Positions 8,506-17,853 of a stretch of 64,000 nucleotides of DNA are shown here, piece after piece. Numbering within the stretch: position 1 is the first letter of the stretch; each line of letters starts with the position of its first letter. The notes under the pieces are model-generated. The model worked only from the letters and a program-made list of their open reading frames with translations. It was not told the DNA's origin and searched no databases. The position numbers and the translations under genes are program-made. This DNA comes from Sinorhizobium medicae (GTDB taxonomy: Bacteria > Pseudomonadota > Alphaproteobacteria > Rhizobiales > Rhizobiaceae): positions 1 through 64,000 of the forward strand of contig NZ_VITA01000006.1 in NCBI RefSeq assembly GCF_007827695.1, in the 5' to 3' direction.

Positions 8506-9527
8506 CAACCAATCCCACCGGCGCGCAACCGCGCCAGCCAGATGAAGAATGGAGCCCCCACCAGGGCAAGCGTCACGCCAACCGGAACGTCGATTCCCGT
8601 CAAACTTCTTTGCAGACCGTCTGCCATGACAACCAATAACGCTCCCGAAATTGCACAGAAGGGAAGAATCCAGCGGTAGTCAGTGCCGAGGCTCAAGCGC
8701 ACGATGTGTGGCACCACAAGTCCGACAAACCCGATAGGACCTGCCAGCGCAACCGAACTTCCCGCCATCAGGACCATGAGGGCTCCCGAAACGAGTCTCC
8801 ATAAAAGGACATTCTGACCGACGGCCTGCGCGACATCCGCCCCGAGACTGAGTGTGCTCACCTCTCTTGCCAGCAGCAGAGTGGCAGCAACTCCTGCCAG
8901 GGCAAAAGGCGCCACGGCTGCCACGGCAGCCATATCCTTTCCCGTCAATGAACCAACGGACCACAACCTGATAATGTCGATGGCTTTCATGTCGAAGATG
9001 AGCAGCGATGCGGACACCGAGCCGAGGAAAACGCTCAACACCGCGCCTGACAGGGCGAGCTTCACCGGGGTCACACCGGACACGCCGGTTGACGCGACCA
9101 TATAAACGAGGATCCCTGCTACTGCGGCGCCGCCAAAGGCGAACCACAGGAACACCAGCGGAGATTGCGCGTCGAAGAAGACGATGGATATAACGACCGC
9201 AAAAGCCGCCCCGGCGCTTATGCCAAGCAGATCAGGCGAAGCCAGCGGATTGTTTGTGACCGCCTGCATCAAGGCTCCGGCAACGCCCAATGTCGAACCT
9301 ACGATGATGGCGGTGAGAACTCGTGGTAACCTGATAGTGGAAATAACTACGTCCTGATGGCTGGTTCCCTCCGATATTATCGCGCGCAAGGCATCACCCA
9401 GTGGTATCGCAGTGGTGCCGATCGTAAGTGACCACAGGCTCAGCAGAGCGAGCAGCAGCGCAAACAGGCCAAAAGCAAAGATCCGCGTCGCGGGGGTGTT
9501 GCGCCGCGCCGACTCTATGACCACCAT
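8505..9527 (-). CDS. iron-siderophore ABC transporter, permease (FecCD family)
   Basis: A 340-residue FecCD-type permease with the same landmarks as its neighbour: LPRVLTAIIVGSTLGVAGALMQ, NPLASPDLLGISAGAAFAV and GFVGLVVPHIVR. It starts just after the stop of the binding-protein gene. ATG 9527 is preferred to 9563 because the longer reading would overlap that gene by about 35 bases. The two permeases differ in sequence and presumably form a heterodimer as in FepDG. Confidence 0.9.
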   Translation of the reverse strand: MVVIESARRNTPATRIFAFGLFALLLALLSLWSLTIGTTAIPLGDALRAIISEGTSHQDVVISTIRLPRVLTAIIVGSTLGVAGALMQAVTNNPLASPDLLGISAGAAFAVVISIVFFDAQSPLVFLWFAFGGAAVAGILVYMVASTGVSGVTPVKLALSGAVLSVFLGSVSASLLIFDMKAIDIIRLWSVGSLTGKDMAAVAAVAPFALAGVAATLLLAREVSTLSLGADVAQAVGQNVLLWRLVSGALMVLMAGSSVALAGPIGFVGLVVPHIVRLSLGTDYRWILPFCAISGALLVVMADGLQRSLTGIDVPVGVTLALVGAPFFIWLARLRAGGIG

Positions 9528-9528
9528 T

Positions 9529-10449
9529 TCACGGCCTCGGGATGATGTAAGTCTCGATGTCATCGAGAATCTTATTGGCCGACGCCAGACCGTTGAACTC
9601 TATCCAGGTGCCTGCGTCTACTCGATAAACGCGGCCCGCTTTGACGGCCGGCAGCATTTTCCACAATGGGTTCGTCAGCACGGCCTCATGCCTGCCGCTG
9701 GTGGCTGAATCGTTGGAACCGCCGACGATGTAGAGCAGGATATCCCCATCCAGGCCGGCCAGTCCCTCGAAATCGATGCGTTTCGTTCCGACATTCGTTT
9801 CGGATGTCTCGAAATCTGTACGCCTGACACCCGCCTTGCGCAGCACGTCGAACGGCGCCCATGCATTGGGTTCATCGAGAAAGACCTGGAATTCCCAGGG
9901 CGTGATGCGGACCACCGATACTCGCAAATCCTTGGGAACCCGCTCGCGAACTGCCGCAACCCGCTTCTCGTATTCAGCGAAGCGACCTTCAATTCCATCG
10001 TCGACGCCAGCGATATTTGCCAGCGTCCGATAGAATTCTTTCCAGTTCGCTCCGGTGAGCAGCGCGGTGGGAGCCAATCGCGATGCCATCTGGTATGCTT
10101 CCTCGCCCAGGAAGCTGCTGCCGATGATGAGATCGGGCTGAAGCGCGACGATCTTCTCGATGCTGGGCTCCAAGAAAGAACCGAGATCCACCACACCCGC
10201 CGCCTCAGCTTTCGACTTCAGATCCTCATCGCTCATCCCGAAAAGCGGAGCGCCAACGACAGGTAGGCCAAGCTCCAACGCTATGCCAAGACTGAACGTC
10301 GGGACTAGAGATATGATCCGTTTCGGCTCCTTGGGAGCGCACAGCGGTGGGTGGAGGAACGCCCCTTCGGCGATAAGCCTACCGTCACATTGAGCGAAAA
10401 CAGGAGAAGACAGCATGATGCCTAGTAAAGCCAACACAACAAAGCGCAT
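9529..10449 (-). CDS. iron-siderophore ABC transporter, periplasmic binding protein
   Basis: A 306-residue FepB/FhuD-type (class III) binding protein. The signal peptide is MRFVVLALLGIMLSSPVFAQ with cleavage after VFA. Mature landmarks include KRIISLVPTFSLGIALELG and the QPDLIIGSSF motif, with the usual long bridging helix. ATG 10449 is chosen because a GGA element precedes it and a clean signal peptide follows. ATG 10479 gives ten more residues and overlaps the stop of the NRPS fragment by four bases, but has no ribosome-binding site. First gene of the importer operon. Confidence 0.88.
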   Translation of the reverse strand: MRFVVLALLGIMLSSPVFAQCDGRLIAEGAFLHPPLCAPKEPKRIISLVPTFSLGIALELGLPVVGAPLFGMSDEDLKSKAEAAGVVDLGSFLEPSIEKIVALQPDLIIGSSFLGEEAYQMASRLAPTALLTGANWKEFYRTLANIAGVDDGIEGRFAEYEKRVAAVRERVPKDLRVSVVRITPWEFQVFLDEPNAWAPFDVLRKAGVRRTDFETSETNVGTKRIDFEGLAGLDGDILLYIVGGSNDSATSGRHEAVLTNPLWKMLPAVKAGRVYRVDAGTWIEFNGLASANKILDDIETYIIPRP

Positions 10450-10475
10450 GAAGAATCCAAATATGAGATTTTCGT

Positions 10476-10900
10476 TCATGTTAAAATAGCTTGGCGGGCC
10501 GATCTGCGCAATGCCGAGAAAGGCTTGCTGCCTTTCGGGCGGTTCAGATAGCCACGCGCGACGCCGGCTCCGCTTATGTAAAGCTCGCCGGTAACGCCGA
10601 TCGGGACCGGAGCGCCGTGTGCGTCCAGAATGTAGATCTGCGTGTTCGAGATCGGGCCGCCCACTGGCACGCTTGGGGGATCGAGAAGCGACGGCTCAAC
10701 GCGAAGTGCTGCTGACCAGATCGTCGTCTCGGTCGGGCCGTAGAGATTCCAGAGTTCGCCGCCACGCGTGAGAAGATCTGCCGCCAAGGCACTGTTGAGC
10801 GCCTCGCCACCGCACAGCATTTTAAGTTCTGGCGTACCTTGCCATCCCGCCTCGACGAGCATGCGCCATAAGGCCGGTGTCGCCTTGTATTCGTCGCCGT
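10476..10900 (-). pseudogene. fragment of NRPS adenylation domain
   Basis: On the minus strand about 140 codons read as the middle of a nonribosomal peptide synthetase adenylation domain: KATPALWRMLVEAGWQG, LKMLCGGEAL, NLYGPTETTIWS (core A5), GELYISGAGVARGYLNRP (core A6). The upstream half with cores A1-A4 is missing. The reading breaks directly after the A6 motif into unrelated sequence ending in a stop. It sits immediately before the siderophore importer operon in the same direction, so it is probably what remains of a siderophore synthetase gene. It cannot be functional. Confidence 0.85.
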
Positions 10901-11236
10901 TTCCCGGGCGGAACCATGGTGACGTGGAAATTCGAGAAGGGCGACGATGAAGTGGAAATCACCCCGAAAGGTCGGTTGACGCTGAGTTCAGCGCATCAAG
11001 AGCTCCAGGCCGCACTTGCGGGATCGGGAATCGCTCACCTGTTCGAAGACTATGTCCGTGATGATGTCGAAAGAGGCCGGCTTATCGAATTGCTCTGCGA
11101 CTGGAAGCAGAAGCTGCCGAGCTGGTATCTGTATTATCCAAGCCGGCGGCATACGAGCGCCGCCATGCGTGCTTTCCTCGAATACACCCGCAACCAGAGA
11201 TTGGACACCGGAGCGCCACATAAACGAATTTCGTGA
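10893..11236 (+). pseudogene. fragment of LysR-family regulator (C-terminal effector domain)
   Basis: About 110 codons match the last part of LysR substrate-binding domains: WKFEKGDDEVEI, LQAALAGSGIAHLFEDYV, GRLIELLCDW and LYYPSRRHTSAAMRAFLEY. The DNA-binding half is absent. The fragment begins where the NRPS fragment on the other strand ends, so a deletion joined two truncated genes. An ATG at 10916 could start a short peptide but there is no reason to think it is used. Confidence 0.8.
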
Positions 11237-11483
11237 GGTAAAATGAGTCTACGTCCCGTACGAAATAGTCCGCTGCGGTCATCGGTAACAAGAAGCGCTT
11301 GTGGAGCATTGAATGGCGGCGATGATACGCAACTATAGATGGAGGTGGGCGCCGCGCTAAGTTCAATCAAAAATCCTGCGAGGATCTCTTTGCGTTTCTA
11401 ATTCACGTCCGAACGCGAAGAGTTGGCGATGCGGATGTGGGGCGGCTGCGTCGGCCACAGGCCCGAGGAGATTTTACCCATTG

Positions 11484-11560
11484 GACCACGATGGTTTTAG
11501 GTCGCACGGACCTAAAACCATGAACGTGATTTATTCAAACGAGTTGAGACGCGGGACCGC
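11484..11560. repeat. intergenic palindromic repeat R1 (module A)
   Basis: Arms ATGGTTTTAGGTC and GGACCTAAAACCAT around GCAC, followed by a degenerate GTGATTTATTC-type tail. The same module occurs at 25604, 36633 and 61947 (and degenerate at 31001), typical of rhizobial mosaic elements (RIME/ABC type). It is the only recognisable feature in the otherwise empty 11237-11591 stretch. Confidence 0.75.
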
Positions 11561-11591
11561 GGCGGAAGCCGCGCACATTTTCCTCATCCCG

Positions 11592-13370
11592 CTAGTGATT
11601 GTGGCGCGGCATGTTTTTGGCGATTTGCCGGAAGTCTGCGGCACCCTCGAGCACCGCTCCATCGGAAAGCTGGGTGACGGATTTGCGATAGATACGCTGC
11701 CAGGGCGTGGCGTCGGACGGCACGGCCGGTATGCCATCCGCCTTTCGCCTTTCGATCTCGCCGTCGGAAACCAGCATGTCGCAAAGGCCCAGGTTGAAAT
11801 CGATCCGGATCACATCGCCGTTCCGCAACCAGGCGAGACCGCCGCCGGCCGCACTCTCCGGCGAGGCGTTCAGGATGGAGGGGCTGTCCGCCGTGCCGGA
11901 CTGGCGACCGTCACCGATGGTGGGCAGGCTCTTGATGCCACGCTTCAGGAGGTGATCCGGCGGCTGCATGTTCACGACTTCCGCCGATCCCGGCCAGCCG
12001 AGCGGCCCCGCACCGCGGATCACCAGGATGGTGTCTTCATCGATGTCGAGTTGGGGGTCGTTGATGCGCTTGTGATAGTCTTCCGAACCATCGAAGACCA
12101 CGGCCTTGCCTTCGAAAACACCCTCGCGCCCCGGCTCCTGAAGATACCGCTTCCTGAAATCGTCTGAGACCACGCTCATCTTCATGATCGCGAAGTCGAA
12201 GAGATTGCCCTTCAGCACCAGGAAGCCCGCCTTTTCCCTGAGCGGCTCCTCAAAGCGCCTGATGACCTCACGGTCCGTCGATTCGCGTCCCTCGAGGTTC
12301 TCGGCCATGGATTTTCCCGTGACGGTGCGACAGCTACCGTCGAGCTTTCCGGCCTGCAGCAGTTCCCACATGATGGCGGGTGTGCCGCCCGCGCGGTGGT
12401 AGCGTTCGCCGAGATAGGCACCCGCCGGCTGGATGTTGGCGAGCAGCGGGATATCGAAGCCATGAACCTGCCAGTCGTCCGGATAAAGTTCCACGCCCGC
12501 ATGCTTCGCCATGGCCGCAAGATGTGGCTGGGCATTGGTCGACCCGCCGATCGCCGAGTTGACTCGGATAGCGTTGAGAAAGGCTTCGCGGGTCAGGATG
12601 TCGGAGGGCTTCAGGTCCTCCATGACGAGTTCCACGGCGCGGCGTCCGGTACGATAGGCCATCTGCCCACGCTCGCGATAGGCAGCGGGGATGGCGCCGC
12701 AGCCGGTGAGCGACATGCCGAGCGCTTCGGCCATGGCGTTCATAGTCGAAGCCGTGCCCATGGTGTTGCAATGGCCGACCGAAGGCGCCGAATCGAGCGC
12801 GGCCTGCATGAATTCCTCGCGATCGATCTCGCCTGCCGCCAGTTTGCGGCGCATGCGCCAGATCACCGTGCCCGAGCCGACGAGGTCGCCTTCGTGCCAG
12901 CCATCGAGCATGGGTCCGCCGGAGAGCACGATCGCCGGAATATCGACCGTCGAAGCCGCCATCAGGGCGGACGGCGTGGTCTTGTCGCAGCCGGTGGTCA
13001 GCACCACGCCATCCAGCGGATAGCCGTAGAGAATTTCCACCAGGCCCAGATAGGCGAGGTTGCGGTCGAGGGCGGCGGTCGGACGCTTGCAGTTCTCGAA
13101 GATCGGGTGCGTCGGGAATTCGATCGGAATGCCGCCTGCATCGCGGATGCCGTCGCGAACACGCTTCGCCAGATCCATGTGGACCCGATTGCATGGGGTG
13201 AGATCGCTGCCGCTCTGGGCAATGCCGATGACGGGCTTGCCGGAACGCAACTCCTCCGGCGTTACGCCGTAGTTCATGAAGCGCTCGAGATAGAGTGCCG
13301 TAAGATCGATATGGTCCGGATTGTCGAACCAGTCCTGCGAGCGCAAGCGGCGCTGGAGTTTGTCAGCCAT
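11592..13370 (-). CDS. sugar-acid dehydratase, IlvD/Edd family (L-arabinonate dehydratase type)
   Basis: A 592-residue [2Fe-2S] dehydratase. The three cluster cysteines are Cys60 (SDLTPCNR), Cys128 (TTGCDKTTP) and Cys201 (VGHCNTMGT), in the same spacing as recalled for Rhizobium leguminosarum L-arabinonate dehydratase, which it resembles along its whole length including the ending KNMPRHNH. Expected reaction: aldonic acid to 2-keto-3-deoxy acid. ATG 13370 is chosen; a longer open frame upstream only mirrors the next gene on the same strand. Last gene of the minus-strand operon denD-like, dehydrogenase, dehydratase. The true substrate may be another pentonate, tetronate or hexonate. Confidence 0.9.
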   Translation of the reverse strand: MADKLQRRLRSQDWFDNPDHIDLTALYLERFMNYGVTPEELRSGKPVIGIAQSGSDLTPCNRVHMDLAKRVRDGIRDAGGIPIEFPTHPIFENCKRPTAALDRNLAYLGLVEILYGYPLDGVVLTTGCDKTTPSALMAASTVDIPAIVLSGGPMLDGWHEGDLVGSGTVIWRMRRKLAAGEIDREEFMQAALDSAPSVGHCNTMGTASTMNAMAEALGMSLTGCGAIPAAYRERGQMAYRTGRRAVELVMEDLKPSDILTREAFLNAIRVNSAIGGSTNAQPHLAAMAKHAGVELYPDDWQVHGFDIPLLANIQPAGAYLGERYHRAGGTPAIMWELLQAGKLDGSCRTVTGKSMAENLEGRESTDREVIRRFEEPLREKAGFLVLKGNLFDFAIMKMSVVSDDFRKRYLQEPGREGVFEGKAVVFDGSEDYHKRINDPQLDIDEDTILVIRGAGPLGWPGSAEVVNMQPPDHLLKRGIKSLPTIGDGRQSGTADSPSILNASPESAAGGGLAWLRNGDVIRIDFNLGLCDMLVSDGEIERRKADGIPAVPSDATPWQRIYRKSVTQLSDGAVLEGAADFRQIAKNMPRHNH

Positions 13371-13378
13371 GGCGGAAC

Positions 13379-14260
13379 CTAGTTTCTCCGGTTGAGCTTT
13401 TCGAGATGCAGAAGCAATCCGCTGTGGTCGCGTCCGGCACCGCCGGACTCGACGAAAGCGGCAAACTCCTTCCGTACCTGTTTCGTCAGGGGAAGGTCGA
13501 GGGAAAGTTCTTCCATCATCGCCATGACGGCGTCCAGATCCTTGAGCTGGTTGCTCGAAGCTCCGCCGGGCTCGAAGTCGCGCTTCACCATGCGGTCGCC
13601 GTGCAATTCCAGGATCCGGCTTTCGGCGAAGCCGCCGCGGATCGCGTCCCGGAAAGCCGCCCGCGAAGCACCGCCTGCTTCCACCAGGATCATCGCTTCG
13701 GCTACGGCGCCGATGGTGACGGCGACGATCTGCTGGTTGGCAAGCTTGCAGATCTGGCCGGCACCGCTCGGGCCCACATGGGTCACGCGGCCAAGCGCCG
13801 CAAAGACATCCTTCAGACTTTCCACTACGGCGCCATCGCCGCCGGCCATGATGGCGAGCGTTCCGGCTGTGGCGCCCACGACGCCACCTGAAACCGGTGC
13901 GTCGAGGTGACGGATGCCACGTTCCGCCAGTTTCAGCGCATGCTCGCGGGCGATCGGCGGGGCGATCGAGCTGCAATCCACCACGACCGCGCCTTCGGGC
14001 AAGGCATCGGCGACGCCGCGTTCGAACAGGACGTCCGATACGGCATCGCCATTGGTCAGCATGGTGAAGACGACCCTGGCTCCGGCAACGGCATCGGCCG
14101 GCGAGGCAGCAATCTTAGCGCCGTCGGCGGCCAGCGGTGTGGCCTTGGCGGCGTCGCGGTTCCATACCGTAACCGGAAAACCGGCACGGCTCAGGCGCCG
14201 AGCCATCGGCGCGCCCATCAAGCCGGTGCCGAGAAACGCAATCATCGGCTTTCCGCTCAC
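13379..14260 (-). CDS. NAD(P)-dependent hydroxyacid dehydrogenase (GarR / 3-hydroxyisobutyrate dehydrogenase family)
   Basis: A 293-residue beta-hydroxyacid dehydrogenase. The N-terminal Rossmann motif is [12 protein letters not shown], the substrate motif is [16 protein letters not shown] and the catalytic lysine is in [10 protein letters not shown]. Family members reduce tartronate semialdehyde, oxidise 3-hydroxyisobutyrate, or oxidise L-threonate at C2 (LtnD). Between a DenD-like dehydrogenase and an arabinonate-type dehydratase, a role in sugar-acid oxidation or in removing a semialdehyde cleavage product is likely. It overlaps the denD-like gene by four bases and lies 8 bases before the dehydratase. 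Confidence 0.85.
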   Translation of the reverse strand: MSGKPMIAFLGTGLMGAPMARRLSRAGFPVTVWNRDAAKATPLAADGAKIAASPADAVAGARVVFTMLTNGDAVSDVLFERGVADALPEGAVVVDCSSIAPPIAREHALKLAERGIRHLDAPVSGGVVGATAGTLAIMAGGDGAVVESLKDVFAALGRVTHVGPSGAGQICKLANQQIVAVTIGAVAEAMILVEAGGASRAAFRDAIRGGFAESRILELHGDRMVKRDFEPGGASSNQLKDLDAVMAMMEELSLDLPLTKQVRKEFAAFVESGGAGRDHSGLLLHLEKLNRRN

Positions 14261-15240
14261 AGCGTTCCTCCCAGTTCATCCTCGACGTGTACGCGAATGA
14301 TCTCGTCGAAGCTCTTTTCGGCGGTGAAGCCGAGTTCGATGGCGCGCTTCGCCTCGAAGCCCGGCGCCCAGCCGGCGACCATCTTCATGATCATCTCGTC
14401 GGGCTCACGGCGGATGAGTTTCACAGCTTTTTCGCCGGCAACGCGGCGCAACGCCTCGATCTGCTCGCCCACGGTGGCACTGAGACCCGGCATGGAAAGG
14501 TTTCGCCGGGGGCCGACCTTTTCAAGATCGATGGTTGCGCCATGGATGAGGAAGCCGACCGCCGAGCGCGGCGAAGTATGCCAGTGCCGGACATCCTCCG
14601 AAACGGGCAGCACGGCCTCCTGACCGACCAGCGGCTCGCGCAGGATATTGGAGAAAAAGCCGGAGGCGGCCTTGTTGGGCTTGCCGGGACGGATGCAGAT
14701 CGTCGGCAGTCGAATGCCGATCCCGTCGAAGTAGCCGCGGCGGCTGTAATCGGAGAGCAGCAGCTCGCAGATGGCTTTCTGGGTGCCGTAGCTCGTGAGC
14801 GGAGTCAGGTGATAGTCGTCGGGAATGGGGAAGGGGAGAGGCGCCCCGACGACGGCGATCGAAGAGGTGAAGACAATTCGGGGCTTGTAGCCGTCCTTGT
14901 CGTGAGCGATGCGGATTGCATCGAAGAGATAGCGCGTGCCGTCGAGATTGATGCGATAGCCCTTTTCAAAATCCAGTTCGGCCTCACCTGAGACGATTGC
15001 CGCCAGGTGGAAGATCACATCCGGGCGGCTCTCGATCAGTTTCTCGGCCTCGCCGGCAGCGGAAAGGTCGCCTTCGCGCGCAACAACGGTCCCGGCATAG
15101 CCCTGCGGCGTCTCCGGCGTCACCACGTCCACAAGTGTCAGCTTCTCGACCGGCTTTCCGCCGAGCGCGCCGTCCTTGACGAGGCGTTGCGTGAGCTTGC
15201 GGCCGACCATGCCGGCGGCGCCGATGATCAGGATATGCAT
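14257..15240 (-). CDS. denD: D-erythronate dehydrogenase-like extended SDR
   Basis: A 327-residue extended short-chain dehydrogenase with GAAGMVGRKL at the N-terminus, FTSSIAVVG (catalytic Ser) and TSYGTQKAICE (catalytic Tyr and Lys in YxxxK). The MHILIIGAAGMVGRKLTQRL start and IRLPTICIRPGKPNKAASGF block are typical of DenD, which oxidises D-erythronate at C3 in the DUF1537-kinase pathways. No DUF1537 kinase, OtnI isomerase or OtnC aldolase is in the window, so the substrate here may differ. Divergent from the FAD dehydrogenase gene, with a palindrome at 15312 between them. Confidence 0.7.
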   Translation of the reverse strand: MHILIIGAAGMVGRKLTQRLVKDGALGGKPVEKLTLVDVVTPETPQGYAGTVVAREGDLSAAGEAEKLIESRPDVIFHLAAIVSGEAELDFEKGYRINLDGTRYLFDAIRIAHDKDGYKPRIVFTSSIAVVGAPLPFPIPDDYHLTPLTSYGTQKAICELLLSDYSRRGYFDGIGIRLPTICIRPGKPNKAASGFFSNILREPLVGQEAVLPVSEDVRHWHTSPRSAVGFLIHGATIDLEKVGPRRNLSMPGLSATVGEQIEALRRVAGEKAVKLIRREPDEMIMKMVAGWAPGFEAKRAIELGFTAEKSFDEIIRVHVEDELGGTL

Positions 15241-15311
15241 GGATGTCTCCTCCTTAAGTGAGGCCGCATGCGCGTGAGCCTTTCATGCGGAGTGGAAAAT
15301 ATCTATTGTAG

Positions 15312-15326
15312 GGTTGTCTGATAACC
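15312..15326. promoter_or_regulatory. candidate GntR operator (GGTTGTC-T-GATAACC)
   Basis: A near-perfect 15-bp palindrome lies in the 191-bp divergent space between the denD-like gene and the FAD dehydrogenase gene. Its TTGTC/GA(T/C)AA core is shared with palindromes at 17786 and 22013. The adjacent FadR-type GntR protein is the natural candidate to bind it. Confidence 0.5.
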
Positions 15327-15431
15327 TTATATGCTCTGCTTGAAAACAGGATTTTGCGGTTCGCGGAATAATCCCGGTTACGAGCGAGCACGTGGCGTTT
15401 CCCCAGGCAGCCGCGGAGGAAGGCAGGAATT

Positions 15432-16871
15432 ATGACGAGCGGAATGACGGGCGCGGTAGAGGAGCCGAGCGGCGCTGCGGTACTGCGCCGAATGCTCGGC
15501 GACGATATCGTGCTGATCGAAAGGGAGAAGATGCTTCCCTACTGCCGCGATTGGCATGGCGATGCGGTCAGCTCCGCAGTGGCGGTGATTCGCCCTCGCT
15601 CGACCGATCAGGTGGCGGCAGCCGTGAAGGCCTGCCGGGCGCTCGGGTTTTCGATCGTGCCGCAGGGCGGCAATACCGGGCTGGTACTCGGCGCCATTCC
15701 CGATGCCCCGGAACGGCAGGTCGTACTTTCTCTCGAGCGCATGAACCGCATCCGTAAGATCGATGCGGACGACTTTTCGGCTGTTGTCGAGGCTGGCTGC
15801 ATTCTTTCCGAGCTCAAGGATGCGGTCTCGGAAAAGGGCATGTTCTTTCCGCTTGCACTCGGCGCGCAGGGGAGTTGCCGGATCGGGGGCAATGTTTCGA
15901 CGAATGCCGGAGGCGTCAACGTGCTCCGCTACGGCATGACGCGTGAACTGGTGCTTGGGCTTGAAGTGGTCCTTCCGGATGGCAGCATCCTCGAAGGTCT
16001 TTCGACGCTGAGGAAGGACAATCGCGGTATCGATCTGAAGCAGCTCTTTATCGGTGCGGAAGGCACGCTCGGCATCATCACCGCCGTGTCAATCAAGCTG
16101 ACGCCCTATCCGGATCAGGCAGCGACCGCGCTCCTCGGCCTTGCCTCCCTGGAAGATGCCATCAAGCTCTATCGCCGGGCTCGCCGGGACTGCTGCGACC
16201 TGATGTCGGCCTTTGAATTTATGCCGCCGCTCGCTTTCACCTTGGCACAGGAGGCGATTTCCGACCTGCCGATCCCAATCTCGACGGAATATCCGGCCTA
16301 TGTGCTGATGGAAATCTCCGGCTCCGGCCTCGTCGATGTCGACGATCTGATGCAGCGCTTCCTTGAAGGTGTATTGGAGGAAGGGCTGGTTCTCGACGGA
16401 ACGATCGCCGCCTCGCAGACGCAGGCGCGCAATCTCTGGCTGATTCGCGAAGGGATAAACGAAGGCCAGGCAAAGCGCGGCGCCCATATGCGCACCGATA
16501 TTTCCGTGCCGCTCTCACAGCTCGCATCTTTCGTGGATGAGGCCGAAAGGGCGGTCTCCGAGGCACTTCCGGGTGCCGTCAGCGTTTCCTATGGCCATGT
16601 CGGCGACGGCAATGTGCACCTCAACGTCCTGCCGCCGTCAGGCAGTACACCAGAGGAGCGCATCCAGTTGATCTACAAGGCCAAGTCGGTCGTGAACGAG
16701 GTGCTCGACCGATATGCGGGAAGCATCAGCGCCGAGCACGGCATCGGGCGCCTGAAGCGTCCGGACTTCGATGCCAGGTTGCCCGAGACCAGCCGAAAGC
16801 TGTTGACGGCGCTCAAGCATGCCGTTGATCCGGAGTTGATCATGAATCCTGGTTGCCAGCTGCGATTCTAG
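15432..16871 (+). CDS. FAD-linked D-2-hydroxyacid dehydrogenase (GlcD / D-2-hydroxyglutarate dehydrogenase family)
   Basis: A 479-residue flavoprotein. The N-terminal PCMH-type FAD domain (about 40-220) shows RPRSTDQVAAAVKACRALG, PQGGNTGLV and GNVSTNAGGVNVLRYG. The C-terminal FAD-oxidase domain has GHVGDGNVHLNVLPP and SAEHGIGRLKR, which carry the metal- and substrate-binding histidines. Family members oxidise D-lactate, glycolate or D-2-hydroxyglutarate to the 2-keto acid and pass electrons to a quinone or ETF. In this locus it could oxidise a 2-hydroxy sugar acid or a glycolate-like cleavage product. ATG 15432 has a GGAAGG upstream. Followed by gntR. Confidence 0.87.
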   Translation: MTSGMTGAVEEPSGAAVLRRMLGDDIVLIEREKMLPYCRDWHGDAVSSAVAVIRPRSTDQVAAAVKACRALGFSIVPQGGNTGLVLGAIPDAPERQVVLSLERMNRIRKIDADDFSAVVEAGCILSELKDAVSEKGMFFPLALGAQGSCRIGGNVSTNAGGVNVLRYGMTRELVLGLEVVLPDGSILEGLSTLRKDNRGIDLKQLFIGAEGTLGIITAVSIKLTPYPDQAATALLGLASLEDAIKLYRRARRDCCDLMSAFEFMPPLAFTLAQEAISDLPIPISTEYPAYVLMEISGSGLVDVDDLMQRFLEGVLEEGLVLDGTIAASQTQARNLWLIREGINEGQAKRGAHMRTDISVPLSQLASFVDEAERAVSEALPGAVSVSYGHVGDGNVHLNVLPPSGSTPEERIQLIYKAKSVVNEVLDRYAGSISAEHGIGRLKRPDFDARLPETSRKLLTALKHAVDPELIMNPGCQLRF

Positions 16872-16945
16872 ATACGAACGTGATCTATTCTAATAGATGG
16901 GGCGGGATGAGAGCGGACTTTCCTCAATCTGCTCGAAGCGGGAGA
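16871..16945. repeat. degenerate intergenic repeat R2
   Basis: GTGATCTATTCTAATAGATG followed by GCGGGATGAGAGC...CTCAATCTGCTC, a decayed copy of the A-tail/B-module pattern found complete at 25539, 36633 and 61884. It sits between the FAD dehydrogenase stop and the gntR start. Confidence 0.5.
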
Positions 16946-16955
16946 AGCAATCTTG

Positions 16956-17672
16956 ATGGCAACGGATTTCGGACAGATCAGCAGGAGCGAGCACTTGCCT
17001 GCGCGCATCGCGGCCAAGATCGGCAGGGAGATCACCGAAGGACGTATCGCGCCCGGAGAGAAACTGCCGACCGAAAATCTGCTCGCCACGACCTTCGGGG
17101 TCAGCCGTTCGGTGGTGCGGGAGGCGATAGCGCAATTGCGCAATGAAGGGCTGGTGGAAACCCGCCAGGGCGTCGGCGCCTTCGCTACGGAAATCGAGCG
17201 CCGGCAATCTCTTCGGATAGAGCAGGGAGACCTTGCCAACCGGGGAAGTTTCCGTGATCTCTTTCAGCTTCGTATCCCGCTGGAAGTGGAGGCGGCGCGG
17301 CTTGCGGCGATCCATCATACACCGGAGGAATTGGGCAGGATCGACGAGGCTTTGCTGCAGATGACCGGCACGGATAAATGGACGGGCCAGGGGATCGTCG
17401 CCGACCTCGCTTTTCACCGCGCGATCGCGGCCGCAACCCACAACGACTATTTCCTGCTATTCATAGGTTTCATCGCCGAGCGGATCAGCCTGGCGATCAA
17501 TGCGGCACGCGCCGCTGCGATACTGGAGGAGATCGTTGAAGTCACGATCGCGGAACACGTGTCCATTCGAGATGGCGTGGCGGCGCGGGACCCGATCAAA
17601 GCGGGGGAAGCAATGCGCCATCATCTGAACGGGGCGGCGGCCCGTCTGGACCTGACGATCGAAAGCTTCTAG
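16956..17672 (+). CDS. GntR-family regulator, FadR (FCD) subfamily
   Basis: A 238-residue regulator with a winged helix-turn-helix (about 15-85: ITEGRIAPGEKLPTE, FGVSRSVVREAIAQL, GLVETRQGVGAF) and a C-terminal FCD effector domain (about 95-230) with the metal-binding residues in DLAFHRAI and near IAEHVSIRDGV. Start ATG 16956 rather than the TTG at 16953, with GGGAG 10 bases upstream. Nearby palindromes with TTGTC/GACAA cores at 15312 and 17786 suggest it represses both the denD/FAD operons and the FAH-TRAP operon, with a sugar acid or 2-keto-3-deoxy acid as inducer. Confidence 0.9.
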   Translation: MATDFGQISRSEHLPARIAAKIGREITEGRIAPGEKLPTENLLATTFGVSRSVVREAIAQLRNEGLVETRQGVGAFATEIERRQSLRIEQGDLANRGSFRDLFQLRIPLEVEAARLAAIHHTPEELGRIDEALLQMTGTDKWTGQGIVADLAFHRAIAAATHNDYFLLFIGFIAERISLAINAARAAAILEEIVEVTIAEHVSIRDGVAARDPIKAGEAMRHHLNGAAARLDLTIESF

Positions 17673-17785
17673 GCGTTGAAGCTTTGCTCGGCTGGCGCCG
17701 CCCCCGCTCGCTCCTGGGAGAATATCAGGCTTCACTTACCCACGGCCTAGACATGGCCCAAAAGTCATACTAGAAGCAGGTCATC

Positions 17786-17812
17786 TCATTGTCAGACATC
17801 CTGACAATGAGA
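17786..17812. promoter_or_regulatory. perfect palindrome upstream of FAH-TRAP operon (operator)
   Basis: Arms CTCATTGTCAG and CTGACAATGAG are perfect 11-bp inverted repeats around ACATC, 23 bases before the ATG at 17836. The lack of a T tract, the position in the leader and the flanking GntR gene favour an operator over a terminator. Confidence 0.6.
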
Positions 17813-17853
17813 GGCGCGTACCTTCGAGGTACGAGATGAGCGGAGGATTTCTG

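Noticed and set aside
10877..11236. MbtH-like protein beside the NRPS fragment
   Set aside because: The size is larger and the sequence matches the end of LysR effector domains (YYPSRR, LFEDYV), not MbtH.
13371..13976. N-terminal extension of the dehydratase frame to 794 residues
   Set aside because: The extra part is Arg/Gly-rich shadow of the dehydrogenase gene. The family starts at the ATG at 13370.
17786..17812. Intrinsic terminator after gntR
   Set aside because: The stem lacks a T tract and lies in the leader of the next operon. An operator fits better.
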